The position numbers and the translations under genes were made by a program. A stretch of 64,000 nt of DNA, taken from the NCBI RefSeq assembly GCF_006716785.1, contig NZ_VFPQ01000001.1, positions 3,038,001 to 3,102,000 of the forward strand, read 5' to 3'. Shown one piece after another: positions 25,048 through 34,946 of this stretch (positions are counted from its first letter, which is position 1; each line of letters begins with the position of its first letter). The notes beneath the pieces are model-generated. The model saw only the letters and a list, made by a program, of their open reading frames with translations, ran no database searches and was not told the origin of the DNA. The stretch is from Thermopolyspora flexuosa (GTDB lineage: Bacteria; Actinomycetota; Actinomycetes; Streptosporangiales; Streptosporangiaceae).

Positions 25048-25186
25048 CCTCGGCTCGCTCGCTTTACCGACGATCTACTTGTGACTGATGTGAAATAACG
25101 TACCGTTTGACACGCTGTGGAGTGAAGATCGCCATTTGCGGCGTGGATCCGGGCCGGGCGCGGGCGCTTCGCGCGCACGCCGCCGC

Positions 25187-25216
25187 GGCCGCCCGCAGGT
25201 GACGGCGCGGGCGGCC
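25187..25216 (-). terminator. Hairpin terminator downstream of meaB
   Basis: GGCCGCCCGC / GCGGGCGGCC, a perfect 10-bp stem with a 10-base loop, 14 bases past the meaB stop. Confidence 0.7.
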
Positions 25217-25230
25217 GATACGGCTCGGCC

Positions 25231-26244
25231 TCAGCGGCCGGTGCCGTAGAAGGCGGCGAGCAGCCGGTCGGCGGCGAGGGACGGGGTGAGCGTGCCGTCG
25301 AGCACCTCGCGCTCCACCTGGGCGGAGATGGCGCGCACCTCGGGGTGCTCGTGCAGCGCGGTCATGAGCCGGTCCTGCACGAGCGCCCAGGTCCAGCCGA
25401 CCTGCTGGCGGCGGCGCTTGGCGGTGAGCTCGCCCGACGCCTCCAGGGCCTCCTGGTGGCGTACGATCGTCCGCCACAGCTCGTCCAGGCCGGTGCCCTC
25501 CTTGCCGCTGCAGGTGAGCACCGGGGTCTGCCAGGCGCCCTCGCCGGTGCGCAGCAGGCGCAGCGCGCCGGCGAGCTCGCGCGCGGCCTTGCGGGCGTCG
25601 GCCTCGTGCGGCCCGTCCGCCTTGTTCACCGCGATCACGTCCGCGATCTCGAGCACGCCCTTCTTGATGCCCTGGAGCTGGTCGCCGGTGCGGGCGAGGG
25701 TGAGCAGCAGGAACGTGTCGACCATGTCGGCGACCGCGGTCTCGGACTGGCCGACGCCGACGGTCTCCACGAGCACCACGTCGTACCCCGCCGCCTCCAC
25801 CACGACCATCGCCTCGCGGGTGGCCTTCGCCACCCCGCCGAGCGTGCCCGCGCTCGGCGAGGGGCGGATGAAGGCGTTCGGGTCGACGGCGAGCCGGGTC
25901 ATCCGGGTCTTGTCGCCGAGCACGCTGCCGCCGGTGCGGGTGGAGGACGGGTCGACGGCGAGCACGGCGACCCGGTGGCCCTCGGCGGTGAGCCGTACCC
26001 CGAGCGCGTCGATGAACGTCGACTTGCCCGCGCCGGGCACGCCCGAGATGCCGACCCGCCGCGCCTTGCCCGCGAGCGGGGTGAGCTCGACGAGCATGCG
26101 CTGGGCCATCTCCCGGTGGTCGGGCCGCTTCGACTCGACCAGGGTGATCGCCCGGGCCACCCAGGCGCGCGACCCCTCGCGCACCCCCTGGACGTACTCC
26201 TCGACCGAGGGGGTGCGCGGGCGTCCGGTGGTGCCGCCCGTCAT
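25231..26244 (-). CDS. meaB: Methylmalonyl-CoA mutase-associated GTPase MeaB
   Basis: 337 residues of the SIMIBI-class G3E GTPase family that protects and reloads B12 in methylmalonyl-CoA mutase. P-loop GVPGAGKST near residue 68, the VDPSS motif, the [10 protein letters not shown] switch region and the NKAD specificity motif are all present. ATG 26244 overlaps the mutB stop by four bases (ATGA), so it is co-translated with the mutase. Length is normal for the family. Confidence 0.95.
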   Translation of the reverse strand: MTGGTTGRPRTPSVEEYVQGVREGSRAWVARAITLVESKRPDHREMAQRMLVELTPLAGKARRVGISGVPGAGKSTFIDALGVRLTAEGHRVAVLAVDPSSTRTGGSVLGDKTRMTRLAVDPNAFIRPSPSAGTLGGVAKATREAMVVVEAAGYDVVLVETVGVGQSETAVADMVDTFLLLTLARTGDQLQGIKKGVLEIADVIAVNKADGPHEADARKAARELAGALRLLRTGEGAWQTPVLTCSGKEGTGLDELWRTIVRHQEALEASGELTAKRRRQQVGWTWALVQDRLMTALHEHPEVRAISAQVEREVLDGTLTPSLAADRLLAAFYGTGR

Positions 26245-28469
26245 GCCGTGAGCTCACCGTGGCCGAGCCGGGCGCTCAGCTCCTTGAGGAGGTCGAGGGC
26301 CGCGTCCGCGATCACGGTGCCCGGGGGGAAGATCGCCGCGGCGCCCGCGGCGCGCAGCGCGTCGAAGTCGGCGGGCGGGATCACCCCGCCGACGACGATC
26401 ATGATGTCGTCCCGCCCGGCCTCGGCGAGCGCGTCGCGCAGCGCCGGGACGAGGGTGAGGTGCCCGGCGGCGAGCGTGGACACGCCCACCACGTGCACGT
26501 CGGCCTCGACGGCCTGCCGCGCCACCTCCTCCGGGGTCTGGAACAGCGGGCCCACGTCGACGTCGAACCCGAGGTCGGCGAACGCGGTGGCGATCACCTT
26601 CTGGCCGCGGTCGTGGCCGTCCTGACCCATCTTCGCCACGAGGATGCGCGGCCGGCGGCCCTCGGCCCGCTCGAACGCGTCGCACGCCTCGCGCACCCGA
26701 CGGATCGACTCCGCCTCGCCCGCCTCCTCCCGGTACACACCTGAGATGGTACGGATCGGGCTCTCGTGGCGGCCGAACACCTTCTCCAGCGCGGCCGAGA
26801 TCTCCCCCACCGTCGCCTTCGCCCGGGCCGCCTCGACGGCGAGCTCGAGCAGGTTCGCGTCGCCCGCCGCGCCCCGGGTGAGCGCGTCGAGCGCGGCGGT
26901 CACCGCCCCCTCGTCACGCTCGGCGCGCAGCCGGCGCAGCTTCTCGATCTGGGCGGCGCGCACCGCGGTGTTGTCCACCTTGAGCACCTCGACCGGCACG
27001 TCGTCGGCGACCCGGTACCGGTTGACGCCGATCACCGGCTGGCGGCCGGAGTCGATGCGCGCCTGGGTGCGGGCGGCGGCCTCCTCGATGCGCAGCTTCG
27101 GCAGGCCCGCGTCGATCGCCTTCGCCATGCCGCCGGCCCGCTCCACCTCCTGGATGTGCGCCCAGGCGGCGCGGGCGAGCTCGTAGGTGAGCCGCTCGAC
27201 GTACGCGCTGCCTCCCCACGGGTCGATCACCCGGGTGGTGCCGGACTCCTGCTGGAGCAGGAGCTGGGTGTTGCGGGCGATCCGGGCGGAGAAGTCGGTG
27301 GGCAGCGCGAGCGCCTCGTCGAGCGCGTTGGTGTGCAGCGACTGGGTGTGCCCCTGGGTGGCGGCCATCGCCTCGATGCAGGTGCGCACCACGTTGTTGA
27401 ACACGTCCTGCGCGGTGAGCGACCAGCCGGAGGTCTGGCAGTGCGTGCGCAGCGACAGCGACCGGGGGTCCTTCGCGCCGAATCCCTTGACGATCTTCGC
27501 CCACAGCAGCCGGGCGGCGCGCAGCTTGGCGACCTCCATGAAGAAGTTCATGCCGATGCACCAGAAGAACGACAGCCGCGGCGCGAACGCGTCGATGTCG
27601 AGCCCGGCGTTGATGCCCGCCCGCAGGTACTCCATGCCGTCGGCGAGCGTGTAGGCGAGCTCGAGGTCGCAGGTCGCCCCCGCCTCCTGGATGTGGTAGC
27701 CGGAGATCGAGATCGAGTTGAACTTCGGCATGTTCCGGGAGGTGTAGGCGAAGATGTCGGAGATGATCCGCATCGACGGCCCGGGCGGGTAGATGTAGGT
27801 GTTCCGGACCATGAACTCCTTGAGGATGTCGTTCTGGATGGTCCCGGACAGCTGCTCGGGCTTCACCCCCTGCTCCTCGGCGGCGACGATGTAGAGCGCG
27901 AGCACCGGCAGCACCGCGCCGTTCATCGTCATCGACACGCTCATCTTGTCGAGCGGGATGCCGTCGAAGAGCTGCCGCATGTCGTAGATGGAGTCGATCG
28001 CCACCCCGGCCATGCCGACGTCCCCGGCGACCCGGGGGTGGTCGGAGTCGTAGCCGCGGTGGGTGGCGAGGTCGAACGCGACCGACAGGCCCTTCTGCCC
28101 GGCGGCGAGGTTGCGGCGGTAGAACGCGTTCGACTCCTCCGCGGTGGAGAACCCGGCGTACTGGCGGACCGTCCACGGCCGGGTCGTGTACATCGTCGGG
28201 TACGGCCCGCGCAGGTACGGGGCGATGCCCGGATAGGTGGCCAGGCCGTACTCGCCGGAGGCGGTGATCTCCTCCAGGTCGGCGGCGGTGTACAGCGGCC
28301 GGACCGCGATCCCCTCGGGGGTCTCCCAGGCCAGGTCCTCGGGGTCCTTGCCGGTCGCCTCGCGCACCGCGCGCGCCCAGCGCTCCCCGTCGACCGGCGC
28401 CCGCCCGGCACCGGCGAACAGCTCGACCTCGGAGAAGTCCGGAATGCGTGCCGAGGTGCCGGAGCTCAT
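26241..28469 (-). CDS. mutB: Methylmalonyl-CoA mutase large (alpha) subunit
   Basis: 742 residues. Catalyses interconversion of methylmalonyl-CoA and succinyl-CoA with adenosylcobalamin. The substrate barrel comes first ([20 protein letters not shown], then [19 protein letters not shown]), then the B12-binding domain with the base-off motif DGHDRG near residue 620. The start at ATG 28469 overlaps the mutA stop as ATGA. The reading frame is also open far upstream through mutA, but that extension is an out-of-frame shadow. It forms a heterodimer with the MutA product. Confidence 0.96.
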   Translation of the reverse strand: MSSGTSARIPDFSEVELFAGAGRAPVDGERWARAVREATGKDPEDLAWETPEGIAVRPLYTAADLEEITASGEYGLATYPGIAPYLRGPYPTMYTTRPWTVRQYAGFSTAEESNAFYRRNLAAGQKGLSVAFDLATHRGYDSDHPRVAGDVGMAGVAIDSIYDMRQLFDGIPLDKMSVSMTMNGAVLPVLALYIVAAEEQGVKPEQLSGTIQNDILKEFMVRNTYIYPPGPSMRIISDIFAYTSRNMPKFNSISISGYHIQEAGATCDLELAYTLADGMEYLRAGINAGLDIDAFAPRLSFFWCIGMNFFMEVAKLRAARLLWAKIVKGFGAKDPRSLSLRTHCQTSGWSLTAQDVFNNVVRTCIEAMAATQGHTQSLHTNALDEALALPTDFSARIARNTQLLLQQESGTTRVIDPWGGSAYVERLTYELARAAWAHIQEVERAGGMAKAIDAGLPKLRIEEAAARTQARIDSGRQPVIGVNRYRVADDVPVEVLKVDNTAVRAAQIEKLRRLRAERDEGAVTAALDALTRGAAGDANLLELAVEAARAKATVGEISAALEKVFGRHESPIRTISGVYREEAGEAESIRRVREACDAFERAEGRRPRILVAKMGQDGHDRGQKVIATAFADLGFDVDVGPLFQTPEEVARQAVEADVHVVGVSTLAAGHLTLVPALRDALAEAGRDDIMIVVGGVIPPADFDALRAAGAAAIFPPGTVIADAALDLLKELSARLGHGELTA

Positions 28470-30301
28470 CGCGTCACTCCCAGGTCGTCGAGGGTGGTGT
28501 TGAGTACGTGGATCGCGTCGCAGCCGGTGTACACGTTGCCGTCCACTCCGTCGTAAACATCCCTGCCCGCGAGCCAGACACGTATCGCCCCGGCCTCGCG
28601 CAGCGCCGCCGCCACCGCCGCGGCGTGCTCGGCGTACAGCGCGTCGCTCGAGCACAGGCAGGCGACCCGCGCCCCGCTCTCCCGGAACGCCTTGGCGATC
28701 GCCGCCGGGTCGGTGCCCGGCCCGGCCTCCACCGTGGCGATGCCGCCGGCCTGGAACAGGCTGGCGGCGAACGTCGACCGGGCCGTGTACGCGGCGATCG
28801 GGCCGATCGTGGCGAGGAACACCTTCGGCCGCTCGGGCAGCCGGTCGCAGGCGTCGCGGAGCCGTTCGAACGGCTCGGCGTAGTACACCCGGGGCAGCCC
28901 ACCCGCCGTCTCGGGTCGCGGCGGGTACGGCTCGCGCTCCGGCAGCCGCTCCTCCAGGTTGGGGAACTCGCTCACCCCGGTGATCGGGTCGCGGCGGTGC
29001 GCGATCGCCTCGGCGCGGCGCGCCCAGGTGCCGGCGAGCCGCCGCGGGATCAGCTCGTCCAGCGCCGCCATCGCGCCCCCGGCGCGCTCGATCTCCTGGA
29101 ACCACTCCCAGGCCTTCTCGGCGAGCTCGACGGTGAGCCGCTCCACGAACCACGAGCCCCCGGCCGGGTCGATCACCCGGCCCACCCCGGACTCCTCGAT
29201 CAGCAGCAGCGAGGTGTTGCGGGCGATGCGCCGGGAGAACGCGTCGGGCAGGCCGAGCCGCGCGTCGAACGGCTGCACGGTGACCGCGTCCGCGCCGCCC
29301 ACGCCCGCGGCGAAGCAGGCCACGGTGGTGCGCAGCATGTTCACCCACGGGTCGCGCACGGTCATCATCGGCGAGGAGGTGACCGCGTGCTGGCGCTGCG
29401 CGCCGTGCTCGGGCGCGCCGCACGCCTCGGCGACCCGCGCCCACAGCAGGCGGGCCGCGCGCAGCTTGGCGATCGACAGGAACTGGTCGGCGGTGACCGC
29501 GTAGCGGAACTCGAGCTGGCCGAGCGCCTGGGCCACGCTCAGCCCGCCGTCGGTGAGCGCGCGCAGGTAGGCGACCCCGGCCGCGATCGAGCAGCCGAGC
29601 TCCTCGGCGTGGCTGCCGCCCGCGTCGTGGTACGGCGTGGCGTCCACGGTGATCGCGCGCAGCGTGGGGTGGTCGGCGGCGCAGCGGCGCGCGAGCCGTA
29701 CCGCGAGGTCGAGGCCGGCGCCGTCGGGGACGGTCCCGAGCCGGGCGCGCAGGCCGATCGGGTCGGCGCCGAGGTTGCCGCCCGCGGGGACCACGCCCCG
29801 CTCGGCGAGCAGGCGGAGCAGGGTCTCGGCGGCCTCGGCGGTGGCCACGCCCGCGTCGAGCACGACGGGGGCGAGGTCGAGGTGGACCTTGTCGAGCACG
29901 GTGGGCAGCGCGGGCGGGTCGAGCGCGCCCTCGCCGAGCACGAGCCACAGCGAGGTGACGCCGTTCTCCAGGTCGGTGAGCACGGCGTCGCGGGTGACCG
30001 CGGGGTCGGGGTGGGCGTGCCGCTGCCGCACGTCCCAGCCGGTGACGACCCCGCCCTCGGGCCGGGCTCCCCGGGTGTACGGCGGCAGCCCGGGCAGACC
30101 GGCCGGTCGGTCGGGCAGGTCGTCGATGTCGTAGAGGGGGCGCAGTGTGATCCCGTCGTAGGTGTGCGTGGCGAGCGCCTGTTCCGGATCGGCCACGCCG
30201 ACGGATTTGCGCAGTACCGCCAGCGCGAGCTCTCGCCAGCGGTCCCTGGTGGCCGGCGGGAAGTCGGCGGCGAGCTGAAGGTCCTGGGACGGCACTGTCA
30301 T
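28466..30301 (-). CDS. mutA: Methylmalonyl-CoA mutase small (beta) subunit
   Basis: 611 residues. Same fold as MutB but without the DxHxxG cobalamin motif, as expected for the structural subunit. Recognisable blocks are [39 protein letters not shown] and [20 protein letters not shown]. First gene of mutA-mutB-meaB with two four-base overlaps. No strong ribosome site precedes ATG 30301; TACTAT ends 6 bases before it, which would fit a leaderless transcript (inference). Confidence 0.95.
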   Translation of the reverse strand: MTVPSQDLQLAADFPPATRDRWRELALAVLRKSVGVADPEQALATHTYDGITLRPLYDIDDLPDRPAGLPGLPPYTRGARPEGGVVTGWDVRQRHAHPDPAVTRDAVLTDLENGVTSLWLVLGEGALDPPALPTVLDKVHLDLAPVVLDAGVATAEAAETLLRLLAERGVVPAGGNLGADPIGLRARLGTVPDGAGLDLAVRLARRCAADHPTLRAITVDATPYHDAGGSHAEELGCSIAAGVAYLRALTDGGLSVAQALGQLEFRYAVTADQFLSIAKLRAARLLWARVAEACGAPEHGAQRQHAVTSSPMMTVRDPWVNMLRTTVACFAAGVGGADAVTVQPFDARLGLPDAFSRRIARNTSLLLIEESGVGRVIDPAGGSWFVERLTVELAEKAWEWFQEIERAGGAMAALDELIPRRLAGTWARRAEAIAHRRDPITGVSEFPNLEERLPEREPYPPRPETAGGLPRVYYAEPFERLRDACDRLPERPKVFLATIGPIAAYTARSTFAASLFQAGGIATVEAGPGTDPAAIAKAFRESGARVACLCSSDALYAEHAAAVAAALREAGAIRVWLAGRDVYDGVDGNVYTGCDAIHVLNTTLDDLGVTR

Positions 30302-30449
30302 GCCTGGATAGTAGGCACGTCCGAAACCCCGACCGACCGCGGGGTCGGTTTCCGGCCCGTCCCGGCAAATGCCCTCATTTCAGCGGCACTGTCCGGGTAT
30401 TTCGTCCGATTTTCCAGCTCGCCGCCTGTTATATCCGGATGCTGTGCGG

Positions 30450-31217
30450 TCAGACCTCGGCGAAGGCCGCGTTCCAGCTCTCCGGCCCCACGATGCCGTC
30501 CACGGTCAGGCCCCGGTCACGCTGGAAGGTGATCGTGACCTCGCGGGTCTGCGGGCCGTACGCGCCGTCCACCTCGAGCTCGTAGCCGAGCTCGCATAGC
30601 CGCTGCTGCCAGGCGCGCACGTCGTCGCCGTACATCACCGGCGGGTAGCGCAGCAGGCGGCCCGGCCACGGCGGGGCGCCCGTGCCCGGTCCGGGCTGCT
30701 CCTCGCCGACCGGGCGGGGTGCGCCGCGCCGTACCCAGGCGTAGAGGCGCTCGCCGGGGCACTCGGTGGCGTAGCCGTCGCGGTGGCCCTTGATCTCCTG
30801 GCCCGCCCCGCCGACCTGGCGCAGGTACTCGATCGCGTCGCGGATGCCGTGGAGCATGGCGTCCGTCGGCTCGACGAGGCCGGACGAGCCGACGAGGCCC
30901 AGCACCGCGTAGTGGCCGGTGTTGAGGCCGGGTCCGTTGGCCGCGGGTAAGCGGTTCGGCCCCCTGCCCACGAAGACCTTGCGATGCGGGCAGACCGCCA
31001 GGTTGTAGCCGATATCGATCCAGCCGTTGCCGTCCATGTGGCCGTTCTGGATCTGCCGCACCAGGGCGGCGCACTTGGCGTGGTCGTCGAGGATCGCCGG
31101 GTCGACGCGGCTTCCGGTGTAGTGGACCTTGACCCCCTTGGTGGACCGCAGGGTCGTGTAGGAGCCCTTGGGAGGACGGGCTCCCCATTCCTGGCGCGAC
31201 ACGAGGTCGATGCTCAC
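30450..31217 (-). CDS. Peptidoglycan-recognition type N-acetylmuramoyl-L-alanine amidase with PG-binding domain
   Basis: 255 residues from GTG 31217 (AGGAGA seven bases upstream). An N-terminal amidase_2/PGRP domain (LVSRQEWGARPPKGSYTTL, zinc-type His in VKVHYTGS, NTGHYAVLGLVGSSG, and GHRDGYATECPGERLYAWV) is followed by a Pro-rich linker and a peptidoglycan-binding_1 repeat (VRAWQQRLCELGYELEVDGA...FQRDRGLTVDGIVGPESWNA). There is no signal peptide, which is more like a phage endolysin or a protein exported otherwise. It would cleave the amide between MurNAc and the peptide stem. No phage genes are nearby. Confidence 0.9.
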   Translation of the reverse strand: MSIDLVSRQEWGARPPKGSYTTLRSTKGVKVHYTGSRVDPAILDDHAKCAALVRQIQNGHMDGNGWIDIGYNLAVCPHRKVFVGRGPNRLPAANGPGLNTGHYAVLGLVGSSGLVEPTDAMLHGIRDAIEYLRQVGGAGQEIKGHRDGYATECPGERLYAWVRRGAPRPVGEEQPGPGTGAPPWPGRLLRYPPVMYGDDVRAWQQRLCELGYELEVDGAYGPQTREVTITFQRDRGLTVDGIVGPESWNAAFAEV

Positions 31218-31268
31218 GGGGATGTCTCCTATATCGGGGGAATATATCTACTCTACGTGACGAGGCGA

Positions 31269-32285
31269 TTACGAAACAGCCTTGTGTCGACGTTCCCCAT
31301 GTGGCACGGAGGTGAGGGTTTCACCGCGATCGAGGCGGATCACCCGGCGGTCGGTGACGATCGCGGTGATGAGATCGTGCGGGGTGACGTCGAAGGCCGG
31401 ATTGATCGCCTCGGTGCCGGGCGGCGCGAGCCGTACGCCCCGGACCGCGACCACCTCGGCCGCGCCCCGGTCCTCGATCGCGATGGCGTCCCCGCTCGGG
31501 GTGGCCATGTCGACCGTGCTCTCGGGGGCGACCACGATGAACGGCACCCCGGCCCGCCGCGCGCCGAGCGCGAGCGCGTACGAGCCGATCTTGTTGGCGG
31601 TGTCGCCGTTCGCCGCGATCCGGTCCGCGCCGATCAGCACGGCGTCGGCGTACCCCTGGGCGAGCAGGTACGGCCCGGCCGCGTCGACGACGAGCCGGTG
31701 CGGGGCGCCCATGCGGGCGAGCTCCCAGGTGGTGAGCCGCGCGCCCTGCAGCAGCGGCCGGGTCTCGAGCGCGATCGCCTCGGCGAGCACTCCCCGCTCG
31801 TGCAGCGTCCGCACCACGCCGAGCGCGGTGCCGCGCTCGACCGTGGCGAGGCCGCCGGTGTTGCAGATGGTCATGACGCGCACCGGCGTGGGGGCGAGCT
31901 CGGCGAGCAGGTCCGCGCCGTACTCGCCCATCGAGCGGCAGGCGGCGATGTCGTCGTCGCGGATCCGCAGCGCCTCGGCGAGCACGGCGGCGAGGTCGGG
32001 CAGATGGGCCGCCGCCCGGTCGACGCCCCAGGCGAGGTTGACCGCGGTCGGGCGGGCGGCACGCAGCCGGGCGACCGCCTCGGCCGGGTCGGCGCACGTC
32101 GCCGCGGCGAGCGCGACGCCGAGCGCCCCGGCCACGCCGAGCGCGGGCGCACCGCGTACGGCCAGCCGGCGGATCGCGTCGATCAGTTCGTCGACGGTCT
32201 CGATGCGCAGCGTCACACACTCGTCGGGCAGCCGGGTCTGATCGATGAGCTCGATGGCTCCGTCGACCCAGTCGATCGTGCGCAC
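31269..32285 (-). CDS. mtnA: S-methyl-5-thioribose-1-phosphate isomerase
   Basis: 338 residues; isomerises MTR-1-P to MTRu-1-P in methionine salvage. Family residues present: AVRGAPALGVAGALG, the catalytic Cys in MTICNTGGLATVERG and the catalytic Asp in LIGADRIAANGDTANKIG. The reading frame is open to 32420, but homologues begin (M)RTIxWxDG, which places the start at GTG 32285. No ribosome site precedes it; TAACGT lies 7 bases upstream, consistent with leaderless transcription (inference). It is divergent from the RHH regulator. Confidence 0.92.
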   Translation of the reverse strand: MRTIDWVDGAIELIDQTRLPDECVTLRIETVDELIDAIRRLAVRGAPALGVAGALGVALAAATCADPAEAVARLRAARPTAVNLAWGVDRAAAHLPDLAAVLAEALRIRDDDIAACRSMGEYGADLLAELAPTPVRVMTICNTGGLATVERGTALGVVRTLHERGVLAEAIALETRPLLQGARLTTWELARMGAPHRLVVDAAGPYLLAQGYADAVLIGADRIAANGDTANKIGSYALALGARRAGVPFIVVAPESTVDMATPSGDAIAIEDRGAAEVVAVRGVRLAPPGTEAINPAFDVTPHDLITAIVTDRRVIRLDRGETLTSVPHGERRHKAVS

Positions 32286-32457
32286 GAACGCGACGTTACC
32301 AACATTCCGGACACCGGGTCCGGCGAAGCGCCGGGCCCTTTCCGGCTCCGGCCACCTCGGCTTTTCGTGGAGCGGTCCGTGCCGGAATCTTTCACCGCGC
32401 GGCCTGTCCGTGTTCGCCACGAGCGTTCCGGCACGCCGAGGACGCAGGGGGCATGTT

Positions 32458-32506
32458 GGGGTTACAGTGTGCGTGTAACCCGTTTATAACCCCAATATGT
32501 AACCCC
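32458..32506. promoter_or_regulatory. Cluster of TGTAACCC half-sites upstream of RHH/Clp-N gene
   Basis: GGGTTACA (32459-32466) and TGTAACCC (32474-32481) form an inverted repeat with a 7-base spacer. TATAACCCC (32485-32493) and TGTAACCCC (32498-32506) follow as direct repeats. Four half-sites ending 17 bases before the start codon suit autoregulation by the ribbon-helix-helix protein encoded next. Confidence 0.65.
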
Positions 32507-32522
32507 AGAGAGGGCCGCGGTG

Positions 32523-33311
32523 ATGCCGAAGATCAACGTCTATCTGCCGGACGATCTGGCGGAGGCGGTCAAGGCGGCGAACATCCCCGTCTCGGCCGTG
32601 TGCCAGCGGGCGCTCGAGCAGGCGGTTCGCCGAGTGACGGCGATCCGGGAGGTGGCGATGGGCGACCTGGAGGACCGCGACGCCACCGAGCTGCTCGGCC
32701 AGTGCACCCAGCGCACCCGGCAGGTCCTCAAGCTCGCCGTGGAGCGGTCGCGGGCGGCCGGAGCGCCCGGTGTCGGCACCGAGCACCTGCTCGGCGCGCT
32801 GGTCGCCGAGGGCACCAACCTCGCCCTGCACGTGCTGCGGGCGATCGACATCGACCCGGCTCGGATCGAGGAGGCCCTGGCCACTCACGGCGGGAACGGC
32901 GGCGCGGCCGCCGCGCCCGATTCCGGCGTGCCGGACGGCGCCCGGCGCTTCACCCCCGACGCGGCCAACGCCCTGGAGCTCGCCGTCACCGAGGCGACCG
33001 CGCTCGGCCACAACTACGTGGGCTGCGAGCACCTGCTGCTCGGCCTGATCGCCGAACCCGACGGTGCCGGCGGGCGGATCCTGCGCGGGCTCGGCGCCGA
33101 GATGCGCCTGACCCGCCGGGCGGTCACCGCGGCCCTGGCCGGATACGTCCACCTGCGCGCCCAGACCGGCGCGACCGCCGCCGCATCCCCCGGCGCGGGC
33201 GCGGCCGTGGCCGCCGGCGTACGGCGGGAGCTGGCGCCGCTGCTCGAGCGGCTCGAACGCCTGGAGCGGCACGTCGGCCTCCCCGTCGCGGACCCCGGCG
33301 ACCCGGCCTGA
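32523..33311 (+). CDS. Ribbon-helix-helix protein with two Clp N-terminal domains
   Basis: 262 residues. Residues 1-45 are a CopG/RHH-like DNA-binding module (PKINVYLPDDLAEAVKAANI). Two Clp_N repeats follow, at about 60-120 (GVGTEHLLGALVAEGTNLAL) and 140-210 (YVGCEHLLLGLIAEPDGAGG). The C-terminus is a charged short coiled coil (LERLERLERHVG). There is no AAA module, so it is not a Clp ATPase. The likely role is a transcription factor that senses or recruits substrates or adaptors through Clp_N folds (inference). GAGAGGG lies eight bases before ATG 32523. A cluster of four TGTAACCC half-sites lies directly upstream. Confidence 0.85.
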   Translation: MPKINVYLPDDLAEAVKAANIPVSAVCQRALEQAVRRVTAIREVAMGDLEDRDATELLGQCTQRTRQVLKLAVERSRAAGAPGVGTEHLLGALVAEGTNLALHVLRAIDIDPARIEEALATHGGNGGAAAAPDSGVPDGARRFTPDAANALELAVTEATALGHNYVGCEHLLLGLIAEPDGAGGRILRGLGAEMRLTRRAVTAALAGYVHLRAQTGATAAASPGAGAAVAAGVRRELAPLLERLERLERHVGLPVADPGDPA

Positions 33312-33316
33312 CCGGC

Positions 33317-33553
33317 GTGACCGGGGTGCGCAGGGCCGCCCTGCTCATCGCCGCGGCCTGCGGCTTCGCAGGCTGGCTGTGGACCGGTGTGGCCGACTGG
33401 GCGGCGGGGGCGACGCTCACCTTCCCCGCCCTGGCCGTACTCGCCGCCGCGGCGTTCCGCCGGTCCAAGCGGCGCCGCGCCCGGCCGCCGGTACGGCACG
33501 GCGATCGATCAGCCGTCAGCGCGAGCGGCCCGGGTGGTCGGCCGCTCGTCTAG
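33317..33553 (+). CDS. Small membrane protein coupled to the RHH/Clp-N gene
   Basis: 78 residues from GTG 33317, five bases after the upstream stop. Two hydrophobic helices (about 6-22 and 28-50: ALLIAAACGFAGWLW and TLTFPALAVLAAAAF) are followed by a very basic segment (RRSKRRRARPP). Its stop codon TAG shares the four bases CTAG with the stop of the convergent hydrolase gene. Function unknown; probably co-translated with the regulator. Confidence 0.6.
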   Translation: MTGVRRAALLIAAACGFAGWLWTGVADWAAGATLTFPALAVLAAAAFRRSKRRRARPPVRHGDRSAVSASGPGGRPLV

Positions 33554-34371
33554 GGCTCCTCGGGGGCGACGCGGGAGCGGATGAGGGTCACCACGCGCGC
33601 CAGTGCCTGGACGGTCGGGTGCCCGGGCCGGTCCACGTAGCCCTCGGTGAGCACGTGGTGGGCGTCGGGCGGGAGCCCGTGCGGGTTGCCCGGTCCGGAG
33701 TCGATCTCGATGAGGTCGAAGGCGGCGCCGAGCACGCGGCGCAGCCCGATGAGCCGCTCCGGCGGGCACCGCCGGTCGTGGGAGAAGCGCAGCCCGGCCA
33801 CGCGGAGCTCGCCGCGCCGCGCGCGGGCCCGTACCTCGGCGAGTTCCCGGGCCGAGCAGCCCGGGTCGCGGCGGGCGGCGCCGGTCGGGGCGAGCGGGAG
33901 GGTCGGCCCGCTGAGCACGGCGGCGAGTACGGCGGGCTCGGTCGCGGCGGCGAGCGCGAGGCCGCCGGAGAAGTCCATGCCGATGACGCCGACGCCCTGG
34001 TGACCGGCCTCGCCGTGCAGGTGCTTGGCGAGTGCGCGCAGGAAGCCGGCGACCGGCCGCTCCGCGTCGCGGGCGAGGGCGCGGAACTCGCGGGACAGGC
34101 AGACCCGGGCGGTGGCGAGCACGGCGGAGGCGGTCGTGCGCGGGCGGCCGGGGACCCCGACCAGGGCGGGGACGACCACGGTGAATCCGGCCGTGACCAG
34201 CCGGTTGCCGAGGGTCAGCACCTCGGGGGTCACGCCCGGCAGCTCGGGAAGCAGCATGAGCCCGGGGCCGGAACCGCGTCGCAGGATGGGGCGGGTGATG
34301 CCGTGAGCGGTGAATTCCTCCCTTGTCCAGCCGTCGAGGGAACGGTCTATCGCCTCGCCGTGTTTCGCCAT
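33550..34371 (-). CDS. Dienelactone hydrolase-like alpha/beta hydrolase with Asp at the nucleophile position
   Basis: 273 residues from ATG 34371. The fold matches dienelactone hydrolases: LMLLPELPGVTPEVLTLGNR, FTVVVPALVG and the nucleophile elbow GVIGMDFSGGLALAAA. In canonical members the elbow is G-x-C-x-G-G; here the Cys is replaced by Asp near residue 133. A His pair (DAHHVL) lies near the expected catalytic His. It may be a hydrolase with altered chemistry or an inactive relative. No ribosome site is evident; TAGTCT lies six bases upstream of ATG. Its stop overlaps that of the convergent small gene. Confidence 0.75.
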   Translation of the reverse strand: MAKHGEAIDRSLDGWTREEFTAHGITRPILRRGSGPGLMLLPELPGVTPEVLTLGNRLVTAGFTVVVPALVGVPGRPRTTASAVLATARVCLSREFRALARDAERPVAGFLRALAKHLHGEAGHQGVGVIGMDFSGGLALAAATEPAVLAAVLSGPTLPLAPTGAARRDPGCSARELAEVRARARRGELRVAGLRFSHDRRCPPERLIGLRRVLGAAFDLIEIDSGPGNPHGLPPDAHHVLTEGYVDRPGHPTVQALARVVTLIRSRVAPEEP

Positions 34372-34946
34372 GCGCACAGACTAATGCGCACCACCCGCGA
34401 ATCGTTATATCGGAAATTACTCGCCATCCTCACATTCAGGACAGCCAGCGGGAAATGTAATTCCTTATCAGGATTCATCTTCACTCGCGGTCGCGGCCGA
34501 CGAAGGAGTGTCGCGGCCCGGCCATCGACATGTTCTCGCAGATCAGCACGATCAGCAGACGGCCGATCGGCGATACCGGCCCGTCGGCCGTCACGCGATT
34601 TCAGGTTTTCCTTGCCCGGCCATCTCGGGCGCGTCCGCGCTTGTCCGCAATTATCGGCTGTCCTTAACCGGTGCCCGCAGGGACCCGGACCGGCAGGTCC
34701 GTAACTCGATAATCGGCCCGCCGCCGATCCTCGTCCACGGTGAAGCGGGCGATGCTCGTCGCGATTTCCGGCGGCGTATCCCCGGTGTTTTCCCAGGGCC
34801 GGAAATCATCGGCGTGCGGCCCACCCGCGGCCACCTCTCCCCTCCCCGCGTCCCGGTCCACCGCCCGAACCGCCCCGCCGGACACCCGCGGCTCGCCGTA
34901 CTAATGCGTTCGACGCGGCGAGCCCGGGCGCAGGATCATGGATGCC
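34372..34946. other. Intergenic region, no gene recognised
   Basis: 575 bp between the divergent hydrolase and AAA genes. AT-richer around 34380-34470. Open frames here have no coding bias typical of neighbours and no ribosome sites. It presumably holds both promoters. Confidence 0.5.

Noticed and set aside
28470-30368. N-terminal extension of the mutB frame across mutA
   Set aside because: Arg/Pro-rich translation, out of frame with the real mutA product. MutB homologues begin near [10 protein letters not shown], and the ATGA overlap marks the true start.
30450-31217. Endolysin of a prophage
   Set aside because: The domain layout fits, but there are no holin, tail or portal genes anywhere near. 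PGRP-type amidases of this form are common as chromosomal genes.
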